A DNA stretch of 64,000 nucleotides from Viola odorata (Eukaryota; Streptophyta; Magnoliopsida; Malpighiales; Violaceae): assembly GCA_963691705.1 (NCBI GenBank), contig OY829540.1:43932158-43996157 (forward strand), written 5' to 3'. Every line of letters starts with the position of its first letter. The stretch's first letter is position 1. Made by a program: the position numbers and the translations under genes. Positions 22,744 to 33,902 of this stretch are shown here, piece by piece. The notes under the pieces were generated by a model that was not told the DNA's origin, did no database searches, and saw only the letters and a program-made list of their open reading frames with translations.

Positions 22744-22911
22744 GAAGGCTGTTCAAGCTTGGTAATTTTAATTATTTTCTTTTCGATACATTCTTGAGTC
22801 GATTTACTCTAGTCCGGAGCTAAATCACCCTTCATCCATCTAGTTGTATTTTCGTTTTATATAGAGTCAAAAAAAAATAAAAAATAAAATCATCAAAAAG
22901 AAAAAGAAAGA

Positions 22912-24450
22912 ATGTCTCAAGATTCAGGAAACAAAAGTATCAATGAAACCGAAGGCAAGGCCGAAGAGAACGACATGACTACCCGAGATCTCCTTCTCCA
23001 ACTCTTAGCCCGAATGGACAAGATGGAAGCATGCAACAACCCTAAGTCGGAGGAGCCATCGGATGAGAAGAAGAAGGCGACAGCCACGCCCCATATGACC
23101 CAAGTCTTAAACCCACAACGCGTAGCTCACCTCTATGACATGGGACCAAAGGAAGACAAGCCGAGTCTGTTTACTGATTTACCCGAAGGTTTTGCTGGCG
23201 AGGGGAATGAAGACCATCATTTTGTGTTACTTGGGAATAATGAGGAGTAGCGGCGCACGCCCACGCAAGCCCAGCGTATCAATGCAGAGCGCCTAGCGTG
23301 TCGAGCGCATAGGCGAATGGAGCAGGAGCCCGAGTATGATGAGCCATGGCACCAAGCGCCCCGTATGCATTGGAATGATACGTATGACGAAGATAAACCT
23401 GAGTTCTTTAGGCGCGACCGAGCTAATGAGCGGCGGCCTAGAGGAGAAGATTGAGTTGATGCTAATCTGAATAGCATCAAGCTCAAAATTTCACCGTTTG
23501 ATAGCAAGGACGACCCCGATGCATACTTTATTTGGGAGCAGAAGATTGAATCAATCTTTTTACTCCACAATTATTCTGAAGAGAAGAAGATACGCTTAGC
23601 AGCCGTTGAATTCAATGGCTATGCCATACATTGGTGGGAACAGCTTCACAAGCTCAAGCGTCGAGCGAATGCTCCACCCGTTCGAACATGGGAAGAGATG
23701 AAGCGAGAGATGAGGAGGCGCTTCATCCCAACGTATTTTCAGCGGGACCTTTACCAGCGATTGCAAGCTATGTCCCAAGGGACTCGGTCAATAAGCGAGT
23801 ACTTCAATGAGCTAGAGATTGCGCTAGCAAGAGCACAGATTGAAGAGGAGGAAGAGGCTACAATGGTGCGCTTCTTTAATGGCCTAAACCGTGACATTGC
23901 CAATAAATTAGAGTTGGTGTACTATGGGTCGTTAGAAGAGATGCTCCACATGGCAATCAAGATAGAGAGACAGGACAAGGCTAGGGTTACCTACTCTAAT
24001 TCGGGTTCAGCTACGACTAAGGCACAAAGTTGGAAGAAGTCGCAATGGAGCAAGGAAGACAAAGGGGTTCGTGCACCGCCTAAAGTCTTGTCGTATGGTT
24101 ACAAGGGTCCCAGCAGCGGCACCAATACTTCTAAGCCACACAACAGCAGTGCCAACATAGCTCTGAACAGACCCTCTACTAAAGATATAGTATGTTTCAT
24201 GTGCTCGGGACTGGGACACAAACAATCCGATAGCCCTAACAAGCGTTTTCTCTTAATACGCGAGAATGGTGAGCTAGCATCCGACGATGAGCAAGATATT
24301 GAAAGGGATAATGAAGGAACTAACGAGGACAGTGACTCAAACGAAGTTGTGATCAACTCGTTGTCCTTAGTGACGAGGCACAGTCTTAGCGCCAAGTCAA
24401 AGAGGAGGCGCATGGAGACGAGCAACGGGAAAACTTGTTTCACACTCGTT
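22912..24450 (+). pseudogene. C: gag
   Basis: Starts at MSQDSGNKSINETEGK (22912). One frame runs through 23248-23250 (TAG, where Gln would fit) and 23452-23454 (TGA, where Arg would fit) to about 24400. The gag core shows FDSKDDPDAYFIWEQKIESI, GYAIHWWEQL, RRRFIPTYFQRDLYQRLQ and SISEYFNELE. The zinc knuckle reads CFMCSGLGHKQSDS: the last Cys of CX2CX4HX4C is replaced by Ser. A frameshift near 24430 leads into protease. Confidence 0.9.
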
Positions 24451-24840
24451 GCGTTGTCAACAAAATCGGGTGCTCCATGATCATAGACAACGGGAGTTGC
24501 ACTAATTGTGTGAGCACAATGTTAGTTCAGAAGTTGGGACTGACTACCTTACGCCACCCAAGGCCATATTCGCTACAATAGATGAATAATGGCAGCGCCA
24601 TTAAAGTGAGCCAGCAAGCACTCGTCTCATTCGCAATTGGGAGGTACAAGGATGAGATCCTTTGCGACGTAGTGCCTATGCATGCGAGTCTCTATGCCAA
24701 AGGGAAGGATCTTCAGCGAGCACTTACCATGCGCAATTTAATTGTGAACCAAGTAAGCCTTTGATTCTACTTCGCTTCAAGCCATACTGTCTCTCTTCTT
24801 CATCTACAAATTCTTCCCCACCTATTATTTCCGAGTTATG
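24451..24840 (+). pseudogene. C: aspartic protease, degraded
   Basis: Active-site block MIIDNGSCTNCVS (Asp-Asn-Gly) lies across 24475-24520, and a TAG follows near 24580. The rest (SQQALVSFAIGRYKDEILCDVVPMHAS) is typical chromovirus protease up to the missing LLGRPWQ block. The 5' and 3' parts are in different frames. Confidence 0.75.
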
Positions 24841-25700
24841 GAAGAATTTGCAGATGTATTACCCGACGAGATGCCCGCGGGTTTGCCTCCAATCTGAGGG
24901 ATCGAGCACCAAATAGATTTTATCCCGGGCTCCACAATTCCGAATCGGCCAGCTTATAGAAGTAATCCTGAAGAGACAAAAGAGTTACAGCGGCAAGTGG
25001 ATGACTTATTAAGCCGTGGGTATGTGCGAGAAAGTCTTCCCCCTTGGGTCGTACCCGTTATCCTTGTGCCTAAAAAGGATGGTACATGGCGAATGTGTGT
25101 GGACTGTAGGGTCGTGAACAAGATCACAATCAAGTATCGACATCCCATTCCGAGGCTAGATGACATGTTAGACGAATTGAGTGGCAGCCAAATCTTCTCA
25201 AAGATAGATCTTATGAGCGGCTACCATCAAATCCAAATGAAGGAAGGGGATGAATGGAAGACAGCATTTAAGACCAAGCACGGTCTTTACGAGTGGATGG
25301 TCATGCCTTTCAGCTTGACAAACGCACCAAGCACATTCATGAGACTTATGAACCATGTGCTACGAGGGTTCATTGGCAAGTTCGTAGTGGTGTACTTTGA
25401 TGACATCCTCATTTATAGCAAGTCACTTGAAGAACATGGCGCGCACCTACGCCAAGTGTTCTTAACCCAACGCGAGCAACAGTTATATGCTAAGGCGAGT
25501 AAGTGCTCATTCACGCTTAAGCAAGTCAGTTTTCTAGAGTTCATTGTAAGTGTGGAAGGCGTCAAGGTCGATGAAGAAAAGATCAAAGCCATTAAGGAGT
25601 GGCCTACGCCAAAGAACGTGAGTGACATACGTTCATTCCATGGCTTAGCGGGCTTTTATAGACACGCTTTGTCAAGGATTTCAGCACTATAGCGGCACCT
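24841..25700 (+). pseudogene. C: reverse transcriptase
   Basis: Begins EEFADVLPDEMPAGLPPI, with a TGA at 24895-24897 where Arg is usual, then [72 protein letters not shown] and the catalytic box YFDD (25393-25404). A frameshift near 25680 separates it from the tether and RNase H. The [15 protein letters not shown] form places it with CRM/chromoviruses. Confidence 0.93.
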
Positions 25701-26220
25701 TTGAACGAATTGACCAAGAAGGGAGTGCCCTTCACATGGGAGCAGTCGTAGGAATAAGCGTTTCAAACGCTTAAAGAGAGACTATGCACCGCGCCTGTTT
25801 TAGCATTGCCTAATTTCGAAAAAGGCTTTCGAAGTGGAATGTGATGCAAGTGGCATCGGCATTGGAGCGGTTCTGATGCAAGAGAAGAGGCCGATTGCAT
25901 TATTTAGTGAGAAATTAAAAGATACACAGCTTCGGTATCCCACTTATGACAAGGAACTGTATGCGCTCGTGCGCGCCTTAGAGGTTTGGCAACACTATCT
26001 TATGCCGCGAAAGTTCCTAGTGCACACCAATCACCTTAGCTTGAAATATCTGAAGGGTCAAGGGAAATTGAACAAGAGGCACGCCACATGGATGGAATTC
26101 ATAGAAGCATTCTCGTACCACATTCAGTATAAGCAAGGAAAGGAGAATATCGTAGCTGACGCCTTGTCTAGACGGTATGCCCTCATCTCTTCTCTTAGTG
26201 CGAGACTTCTCGGCTTTGCG
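25701..26220 (+). pseudogene. C: RNase H
   Basis: Catalytic Asp in [15 protein letters not shown], Glu in [18 protein letters not shown] and ADALSRR at the end. The Asp of the usual HTDH motif reads Asn (codon AAT at 26029-26031), which would abolish catalysis. A frameshift near 25830 precedes it. Confidence 0.9.
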
Positions 26221-27475
26221 CACATAATTTCTCTCTACCCTCTTGATTCTGATTTTGGAGAGATATACTCAACCTGCGTAACGACACATGGGTCTAAATA
26301 TTATCAGCATGATGGATATCTGTTTAAGCACAAGAGGTTGTGCATTCCGCATTGTTCTATGCGAGAATTATTGGCCTTAGAGTCGCATAGTGGTGAACTT
26401 ATGGGACATTTTGGAGTTACGAAGACCCTTGAGATATTAAAGGGGCATTTTTATTAGCCACATATGAAAAGGGACGTGATACGCATTGTGTCTCGGTGTA
26501 TTACATGTCGCAAGGCCAAATCGAAGGTTGCAAGCCACGGTGAGTACATGCCTCTACCCATTCCTTCGCACCCTTGGACGGATATCTCCATGGACTTTAT
26601 GGTTGGGTTGCCAAAATCATGGAAAGGGAAAGATTGCATCTTCGTTGTCGTGGACAGATTTTCAAAGATGGCACACTTCATTCCGTGCACCACTAGCAAC
26701 GACACAAGCTACATCGCCAACCTATTTTTCAAGGAAATCGTGCGCTTACATGGGATCCCGCAAGCATTGTAAGTGACCGAGACAGGAAATTTCTTGGCCA
26801 TTTTTGGTGAGTATTATGGCGATGTTTGGGGACTAAGCTACTCTTTTTGACTTCTTGCCATCCTCAAACCGACGGACAAACAAAAGTAGTAAATCAAACA
26901 GTCAGGTCCTTATTGAGAGTATTGGTAGGCAAACATGTGACCAAGTGGGATGATCAACTACCCTTTATAGAATTTGCCTACAATCGAACCACGCATTCTA
27001 GCATTGGTTTTTCACCCTTCGAGATAGTCTATGGCTTCAATCCTTTGATACCGCTAGACTTAGCGCCTTTACCTTTGCAAGATGCCGTGAGTTTAGATGG
27101 AGACGCAAAGGCATCAGCGGTGAAAAAGATTCATGAGCAGACCAAGAAAAATATAGAGAAGATGAATGAACGCTTGGTCCGCAAGAAAAATCAAGGAAGA
27201 ACGACTGCATCCTTCAAAGTAGGCGACTGGGTTTGGTTACATTTAAGGAAGGAAAGATTTCCAGCCTTGAGGTGTCACAAAATTTTCGCAAGAGGAGATG
27301 GCCCATTTTTTATCGTGGAGAAAATCAATAATAATGCCTATGTCCTCGGCCTTCCTAGCGACTATGGATCCGCAAGTACTACCTTCAACATCTCTGATTT
27401 AAGTTTGTGTGATTGGGTGGAAGATGAGGAGGAAGACATGGATTCGAGGATGAATCCTCTTGAAGGGGGAGGGAC
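26221..27475 (+). pseudogene. C: integrase
   Basis: The zinc-binding part shows [12 protein letters not shown] and [13 protein letters not shown] at 26455-26457 replaces the Trp of FYWPHM. The core has [10 protein letters not shown] (first Asp), SDRDRKF (second Asp, reached after a frameshift at about 26765) and CHPQTDGQTKVVNQ (Glu replaced by Lys: usual TEVVN, here TKVVN). The C-terminal GDGPF domain and NISDLS block follow. The frame continues into the 3' LTR. The PPT TGAAGGGGGAGGGAC (27461-27475) lies inside this coding frame. Confidence 0.9.
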
Positions 27476-27890
27476 TGATGCGAACCCTAGTATGCATCGC
27501 ACACACGCCGCACCTTCACGCGTGCCCTTGCCGCCCCTTGGCCCGATGACGCTCCAACACAGCAAGCGCCTGTCCAGCCAGCTTTCTTTATTCCTATATG
27601 ACGAGATTCAGTGCGAGGCTATGCTGGAAGAGTCAGTACTACGCGTGCACACGCCGCGCCTAGTGACGCTGCTGGTCGCGCCCAGCGCGCACGGTAGGGC
27701 CCACGACACGGACACCCGAGCCAAGTCAGACTTGGGAAATATTTGCCGAGCTCTAGCTGAGTTACAAGATAGCTTCAAGGGTCTAGAAGAGGCTACCGAA
27801 GTTTCAAGTCAAACGCCCAACGCGTTTGGGAGATTGGCCGAGCGGGTCAACGCATGCGCAAGTCCTAGCGCACCAAGGACTTCGACTTGA
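27476..27890 (+). pseudogene. C: C-terminal pol tail encoded within the 3' LTR
   Basis: The integrase frame (open from 26826) crosses the PPT and runs 138 codons into the 3' LTR, ending in PSAPRTST and a stop at 27888-27890. The tail holds PPLGPMTLQHSKR, a form of the GPMTR motif known from chromovirus polyprotein ends, and a predicted helical part (ICRALAELQDSFKGLEEA). The 5' LTR keeps the same frame open (21839-22207) with many substitutions but no stop. LTR-encoded pol C-termini are known for CRM elements. Confidence 0.75.
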
Positions 27891-28306
27891 GGAAGGATGC
27901 GCATTGCGCAATTCTACCATGAGTAGGATTGCTTGGGTCTACTAATACTCTTAGTACTAGTATTATAATTAATTTAATTAATTATTTCAGCTTTTGTTCA
28001 AGTCGAATTCTTGTATAGATAGAAGTTCTAGTTCTCGTAGGATTTGTATTTCTTGCGCCTATTTAAGGCAGCCGCTTGGCTTAATAAAATTAGACTTTTT
28101 TTTGCCAAATTCCTGAGTTAAATTTAAGTCTCACAAAACCTTGAATCCTTTGAATCCGAACGCTCGAAGAACCACTCAAGTAAATCGAAAGTTCACCCCA
28201 TTGTTCGATTGCCTAGGTTGCTAACCAAATTGCTGGTTAGAGGGTTAGGAGTTCGATCAAGATCCTCATTCGTGTAGCTGGGTTGGCTAGGCATCACGAC
28301 TTAGCA
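27476..28306 (+). repeat. C: 3' LTR, truncated
   Basis: 831 bp matching the start of the 5' LTR. The final 106 bp present at 22624-22729 are absent and sequence of B follows. Confidence 0.88.
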
Positions 28307-28433
28307 TGATTCCACATCTCAACCGGTTATGATGTACCCAAAACCATGGTAGTACTTGGGGCAACCGTCTTTACTGCTTATCAAAAATTTCAGTTACACG
28401 GTATTTTTGATCAGACAGTAAAGAGGGGGCAAC
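28307..28433 (+). other. B: 3' tail with polypurine tract
   Basis: 127 bp of B between C and the 3' LTR. The purine tract AAAGAGGGGG (28419-28430 region) precedes the LTR start TGTTGC by a few bases. The rest has no coding signal. Confidence 0.8.
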
Positions 28434-31400
28434 TGTTGCTACCCGATTTTTGATTTTTTTCTCGTCACATTTTTGTATTTTTACGCTTATCGCATTTAAT
28501 AACTCATCTAGGTCAAATTTTTGTCTATTATTGGTCCTAAGCAAGTTTTTTAATATTCCGCATCATTTCATGTCTTTTTAGTTTTTTCGTATTTTTAATT
28601 GTCTTTACGCGAACTTTTCTTAGTCCCGATTAAGTTTCCTCGGACCATGGATTGAACGCGTTATCTCTTTAGTTGATAATTACCTAATCTTTTTTTCATT
28701 CACGCTAGTCAACTTCGTCTCATGCAATTTTTGTCATAACGTCATTTATTTTTCGTTCGAACATATTCACATTTCCGAACGAGAAAATAAACACGTTAAA
28801 CGAAGAATTTTCTTCATTCGCTGTAGACTATTAAACTCGTCTTATTTTTCTCTACACGCTGGCGCTTTTGGCTCAAAAATTCGGAACGTTTGTTCACAAA
28901 AAATGACTCGAGGCCATTTAAATAAAGCTAAAAGGCCAAGTTGATCATCACCGTTGATCTGGTTGACCAAGGAAAGTCAACCAGACCAACGACCCACTAT
29001 TTACGTGCATGGTGCACGTAAACAGTGGCGACGTGCAGCAGCGGAGCAAGCCAACGAGTTGCTTGCTCCCGTCGCTTCCTGTCCCGTCCGCCATCATCAC
29101 CAACGGCCATAGCCCTGCCAGCACGACTACGTAGCCCCGCCAGCACGACGCTTGGCTCCTTCACGCGCAGCGCCGCGTCTCCCTCCACTCGCGAGCTCGC
29201 CTATAAATAGGCCACTGCCACAAATTCACCCAAGCTACACGCTTCTTCTCCCTCTTCACTGATCGCTCACTTGGAGTGTCGGTTGCCACCAGTTTTTCAA
29301 GCATTTTCAGTAAGCATTCTTCAAGCTTTTTCTTCATGTTTCTGCGCTTGCTTTCTTTAATTTTCTTCATGTTTCTGCGCTTGCTTATCTTTATACTATT
29401 AATTCCTATATGTGCCCTAGATTAATTACATGCTTTTAATTTGCTTAATCATTAGATAAATCATGTGAATTTTGAGTTTTTCGTTAATTACTATTTTTGC
29501 CATTTTTTCAAAATTAAATTTGGTACGAGTAAAATCGAGATTCGAGGTTTATACGGTCAGGAAGCCATCGAGGAGGCAAGCATTTCGGTATAGAGGTTTT
29601 GGGAATCGGCCACTGGTGGCCGGACCTTGGTCGCCGGCAGTAGCGCCGACGACTTAAGGTTGAAGGCGATGAATAGTGACCCTTGGGCTTATTCACGCGG
29701 GAAGGAAAGAAGCCCATCACCTTAAAAATCTGATTTTCTTGGGCCAGGAACTATTCCTGCCCCATTTCTTTTATTTTTCAAGCTGGGCCCGTCCCATTTT
29801 CATTATGTCCGAGATCTCGGATCGCGTTTTTCGTAAAAATACTCGGGCATTCCATTATGACTATTTTTCGTACTGTCGCTTTAAAATTGTATACCTATCA
29901 ACTGTTTAAATTTCCACAATTTATTCTGCGCAACCTATCAACTATTTAAATTTTCCGCACTTTAATTTTCCGCAATTTAAATTCAGTCATTTAATTTACC
30001 GCCTATATGGTCGGTCGCATTTTTAATTTTCGCAAATATCAACTACTTTAAATTCTCGCAAATATCAACTGCTTTAAATTCCCGCAAATATCAACTACTT
30101 TAAATTTTTCTGCAAATATCAACTGTTTAATTTTTCTGCAAATCATCAACTGTTAAATTTTCCTGCAAATCATCAAATCTTTAATTTTTCACAATTATCA
30201 TCATTTAAATTTTCGTATGCATCAAATCATCATTTAAATTTCTCGCACTTATCAACTGTCACCATTTAAATTTCTCGCACTCGTCAAATCATCATTTAAA
30301 TTTTCGTATGCATCAAATTATCATTTAAATTTCTCGCACTTATCAACTGTTATCATTTAAATTTCTCGCACTCGTCAAATCATCATTTAAATTTTCGTAT
30401 GCATCAAATCATCATTTACATTTCTCGCACTTATCAACTGTCATCATTTAAATTTCTCGCACTCGTCAAATCATCATTTAAATTTTCGTTTGCATCAAAT
30501 CATCATTTAAATTTTCCTGCACTTATCAAATCGCCTTTTTATCTTCGTACTCGTCAAAATCATTGTTTACTTTTTCGATATATATCAACTGTTTATTTAA
30601 ATTCTCGCATTCATAAACTGCTTATTTATTTTTCGAGCTATCACTAACACTCTCATTTTGTAGGTTTAAAATTTAAGCTTCGCTCGAAAGTACGCCTGTC
30701 TTTCCCTTTTATTTATTCAAAGCTTTCCGTAAATATTAATCGTATGCATGATATATAGAATTGCTAGAATTAAAATCAACCCACATGAACAACTTGCCAT
30801 GCTCATTTGATTTTAAATTCCGCTTATATTGACTGCATGTATTTGGTGGCTTCGATCCCACATCGGTTTATCATTTTAAAATATCTCTCATTTAAATTTG
30901 TACTCTGTTAGCAATCCATGATAGAATCACTTAGTAATTAATTTAATCATGCATGGCCCGATGATGAAAAAGAGGGCGCTCATTCGGTCTTATGGAAAAT
31001 TCAGTCCTATCACGCTACGATCAGGAATAATCGATCGATCTTGAAAACGGTAACCACGTCCGAAAATATTTTTAAAACGGTAACCCCGTCCAACGATTAA
31101 TTATTCCTGAACAGTCCCAATCATGGAAAAGACTAAAGTGACGATTCCTCTGAGGACCCCCTTTTAAAACGCATTTTTATCAAACATCTTTTAAACACCT
31201 CTCTCATCAACCGGTAACCGTTTTCGGATGTGACTCGGGTGCCTAACACCTTCTCGAGTCCATAATACGACCCCGAACCTTTGTTCTTGGGTTTAGACCC
31301 TTTTGTTGTGCCTTTAGTTTTTGTTTTTATTTTTTATTCTATTCTTATGCCATGACGATTAGGTTCCCTAAGCCTAGAGATAAAAATTAGGGTGGCGACT

Positions 31401-31458
31401 TCATTGCATGTTGCGAGGCGTACATTCGCGAATTCTTTATTATTTTCGGGGCGCGACA
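28434..31458 (+). repeat. B: 3' LTR
   Basis: 3025 bp, TGTTGC...GCGACA, followed by GCATG. It has the U3 hairpins (28952-29022), TATA box, 91-bp subrepeats (30200-30500) and the AT-rich R/U5. It differs from the 5' copy by substitutions and several indels, for example a shorter segment near 29340-29390. Minus-strand or plus-strand small frames here are chance. Confidence 0.93.
29202..29209 (+). promoter_or_regulatory. B: LTR TATA box
   Basis: TATAAATA followed by GGCCACTGCC, in a GC-rich stretch. It lies about 180 bp after the second U3 hairpin. The 5' LTR copy (1801-1808) reads AATAAATA. Confidence 0.65.
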
Positions 31459-31463
31459 GCATG

Positions 31464-31594
31464 GAAGCTCAAAGTGCTCACTGGGTGCTATTTTTGATTG
31501 CTGGTGTCTAGGCCTAGATGTGGATATAAGGTCCAATATGCAAAATGTGAACAGCTAGGTCTAGACAAGGTGCCGGGTGGTTTATTCCGGTGAG
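31464..31594 (-). other. D: 3' UTR remainder and internal deletion junction
   Basis: 31464-31578 continues the 3' UTR seen at 5190-5305 of A. At about 31580-31596 it jumps to sequence equivalent to about 9172 of A, inside the integrase N-terminus. About 3.8 kb present in A is therefore absent. Confidence 0.8.
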
Positions 31595-31960
31595 TTGACA
31601 TCGAGGGCATGATGCACAAAAAAGATAGTTATCCTTAAAAATAGATGGCCAGTAGAAACCAACCTCCAAAACTTTCATGGCGGTCTTCTTAGAAGCAAAA
31701 TGACCTCCTTCTGTTGACGAGTGACAAACTCTCAAGATCGAGGGCACTTCGTCCATAGTCACACAACGGCGGATGATTTGGTCCAAACAATGCTTCCACA
31801 AATATGGGTTGTCCTAAATGTAATATTTGGACTGCTTTCTGATCCGAGTACGTTCAGAAGGAGAGGCATCGGCGGGGTAAGATCCAGTAGCATAAAAATT
31901 GGCAATGTTAGAGAACCATGGGAATTGTACAACCTGCGCAAGACATAACTAGTCATCTGG
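31595..31960 (-). pseudogene. D: integrase N-terminal fragment
   Basis: Zinc-binding region only: HSSTEGGHFASKKT then [11 protein letters not shown], with both His and both Cys present, unlike A. The upstream part (LWKHCLDQIIRRC) is also there, with a stop near 31815. The catalytic core and C-terminus have been lost in the internal deletion. Confidence 0.85.
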
Positions 31961-33836
31961 GAAGGTATCTGTGATAGGAATTAGCGAATCATCTTCTTGG
32001 GTCGGGAGTCTGCTCAAGTGATCAGCTACCAAATTTTCTGAGCCTTTTTTATCTTTGATCATGATATCGAATTCCTAGAGCAATAGAATCCAGCAGATGA
32101 GACAGGGCTTTGCATCCGCTTTCTTGAGTAAACATCTGAGGGTAGAGTGGTCTAAATAGATGATCACTTTCGTGCCCTAGAGATACTGTCTGAACTTGTC
32201 CAGGGCGTAGACGATTGCTAGAAGTTCCTTTTCCGTGGTGGTATAGTTTTGCTGAGCGGGATCTAACAATTTGGAAGCATAATAGATGACGTAAGTTTCC
32301 TTATCTTTCTTCTGACCCAGAACAACTCCTAACGCTTGGTTGCTTACGTCGCACATGATCTCGAATGGGAGTGACTAGTGGGGGACACGAATTATAGGTG
32401 CAGAGATGAGCTTATTCTTGAGGGTATCAAAAGCAACTTGACAGCATTCATCGAATTAGAAATCAACATCCTTTTGCAATAAACGGCACATAGGTTGGGC
32501 GATTTTTTAGAATTTTTTGATAAATCTTCGATAGAACCCTGCATGCCCAAGAAAATAATGCACATCACGAACATTGGTGGGATAGGGCAAGGTCTCGATT
32601 ACTTCAATTTTCACCCTGTCCACCTCTATACCCTTGCTGGAGATGATGTGAGCAAGTATGAGCCCTCGATCGACCATGAAATGGCATTTCTCAAAATTCA
32701 ATACTAGGTTAGTCTCGATGCATCTTTGTAGGCATTTTCTCAAATTAGACATGCATTCCAGAAAGGAGTTACCATAGACGGTGAAGTCGTCTATAAAGAC
32801 CTCGATGCTGTCTTCAACAAGTTCTGAAAAAATGCTCACCATACAACGTTGAAACGTGGCGGGGGCATTACAGAGGCCGAAGGACATACGCCGGTAGGCA
32901 AAGGTGTCAAATGGGCATGTGAAGGTGGTCTTTTTCTGGTCTTCAGGGGCAACATGAATCTGATGGAATCCGGAGTATCCATCCAGACAACAATAGTGAG
33001 TTTTTGCCCACGAGATGTTCCAACATCTGATCAATGAAGGGAAGAGGGAAATGATCTTTCCTGGTGGCCACATTCAAACAACGATAATCAATACAAACTC
33101 GCCACCCGTTCTGAATTCTTATGGGGATTGATTCACTGTCTTGCCCAATGGTGATAGTGATACTAGTTTTCTTTGGCACGACTTGAACAGTGCTTACCCA
33201 GGGGCTATCCGAAATTGGGTAAATGACACATGCATCTAACAGTTTCAATATCTCTTTCTTCACTACTTCCATCATGGGTGGGTTCAGTCTGCGCTGAGGC
33301 TGGTGGACTGTTTTACTGGTGTCCTCTAGATGGATCCGATGAGTACACAAAGATGGCGACAAGCCCTTGATATTGGCGATAGTCCATACGATGGCTTGTT
33401 TGAACTCTTTCATTAAGGAAATCAGCTTATCCTCTTCAGAACTGTTGAGCTTGTTGGAGATGATAATAAGAAGAGAGTTATTGACGCCTAGGTAAACATA
33501 CTTCAGATGAGAAGGCAGAGGCTTCAATTCGAGGGCAGGAGCCTGCTCAACTGAAGATGATAGCTTAATGTGATCAGAACAGATGGGAGATATGATTGGG
33601 GGGTCATATGGAACAATGACGCATTCCTCTAAGGCTGCGACAACGGAATGCAATTCTGGAGGAGTGACAAGCGTCAAGGTCAAGACATCCATGAGAGGTG
33701 GTGTGAGGCTTCTATCCATGGCAAATTGTAAATGATCAGTAGAATTCAATTCAGCAATTTTGTCAACAAAAGGGTCAATTAAATCAACATAATTGACACT
33801 AGAAAATTCAGAAGGATAGCACATGGATTCCAGCAT
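31961..33836 (-). pseudogene. D: reverse transcriptase and RNase H
   Basis: RT runs from about 33836 (leader of the polymerase, LELKPLPSHLKYVYLG) through WRVCIDYRCLN, a frameshift near 33010, HYCCLDGYSGFHQI, FDTFAYRRMSFGLCNAPATF and the catalytic FIDDF (32782-32796), to the tether VRDVHYFLGHAGFYRRF near 32510. RNase H (about 32510-31970) is recognisable by comparison with A but has many stops. D retains the segment near 32640 that A has deleted. Confidence 0.88.
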
Positions 33837-33902
33837 GTTGAACTTGATGATCTCGCCATCGAATTCGAGGGAGATGGTAGCATCATGGACGTCAATCTTG
33901 GC

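Larger units (their letters stand above)
21793..28306 (+). mobile_element. CRM-like chromovirus element C inserted in B
   Basis: C is about 6.5 kb with LTRs opening TGATGCGAACCC, a PBS, gag, protease, RT, RNase H and integrase on the plus strand, and a PPT. The 5' LTR is 21793-22729. The 3' LTR (from 27476) matches it for about 831 bp to 28306 and then stops, so its last 106 bp are missing. No 5-bp duplication is found: the left flank is TCACC and the right flank is TGATT. Deletion across C's right end into B explains both facts. The RT ([21 protein letters not shown]) is close to CRM chromoviruses. Confidence 0.9.
1034..31458 (+). mobile_element. Tat-lineage Ty3/gypsy element B, gag-only, interrupted by A and C
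   Basis: B starts TGTTGCTACCC at 1034 and ends GGGGCGCGACA at 31458, flanked by a perfect GCATG duplication. Its LTRs are about 3.2 kb (5' copy, after removing A) and 3.0 kb (3' copy). Between them are a primer-binding site, a leader, a Tat-type gag, a long non-coding region, a 53-bp tandem repeat, element C, and a short tail with a polypurine tract. No protease, RT, RNase H or integrase of Tat type is present. All pol in this interval belongs to A (minus) or C (chromovirus). B is therefore a pol-less derivative that would have needed pol from a relative. Tat assignment rests on the gag zinc-knuckle form, the PBS, the long LTRs and the satellite. Confidence 0.88.

Noticed and set aside
23217..23570. 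Minus-strand frames in C
   Set aside because: Shadows of gag and pol on the plus strand, where all recognisable motifs lie.
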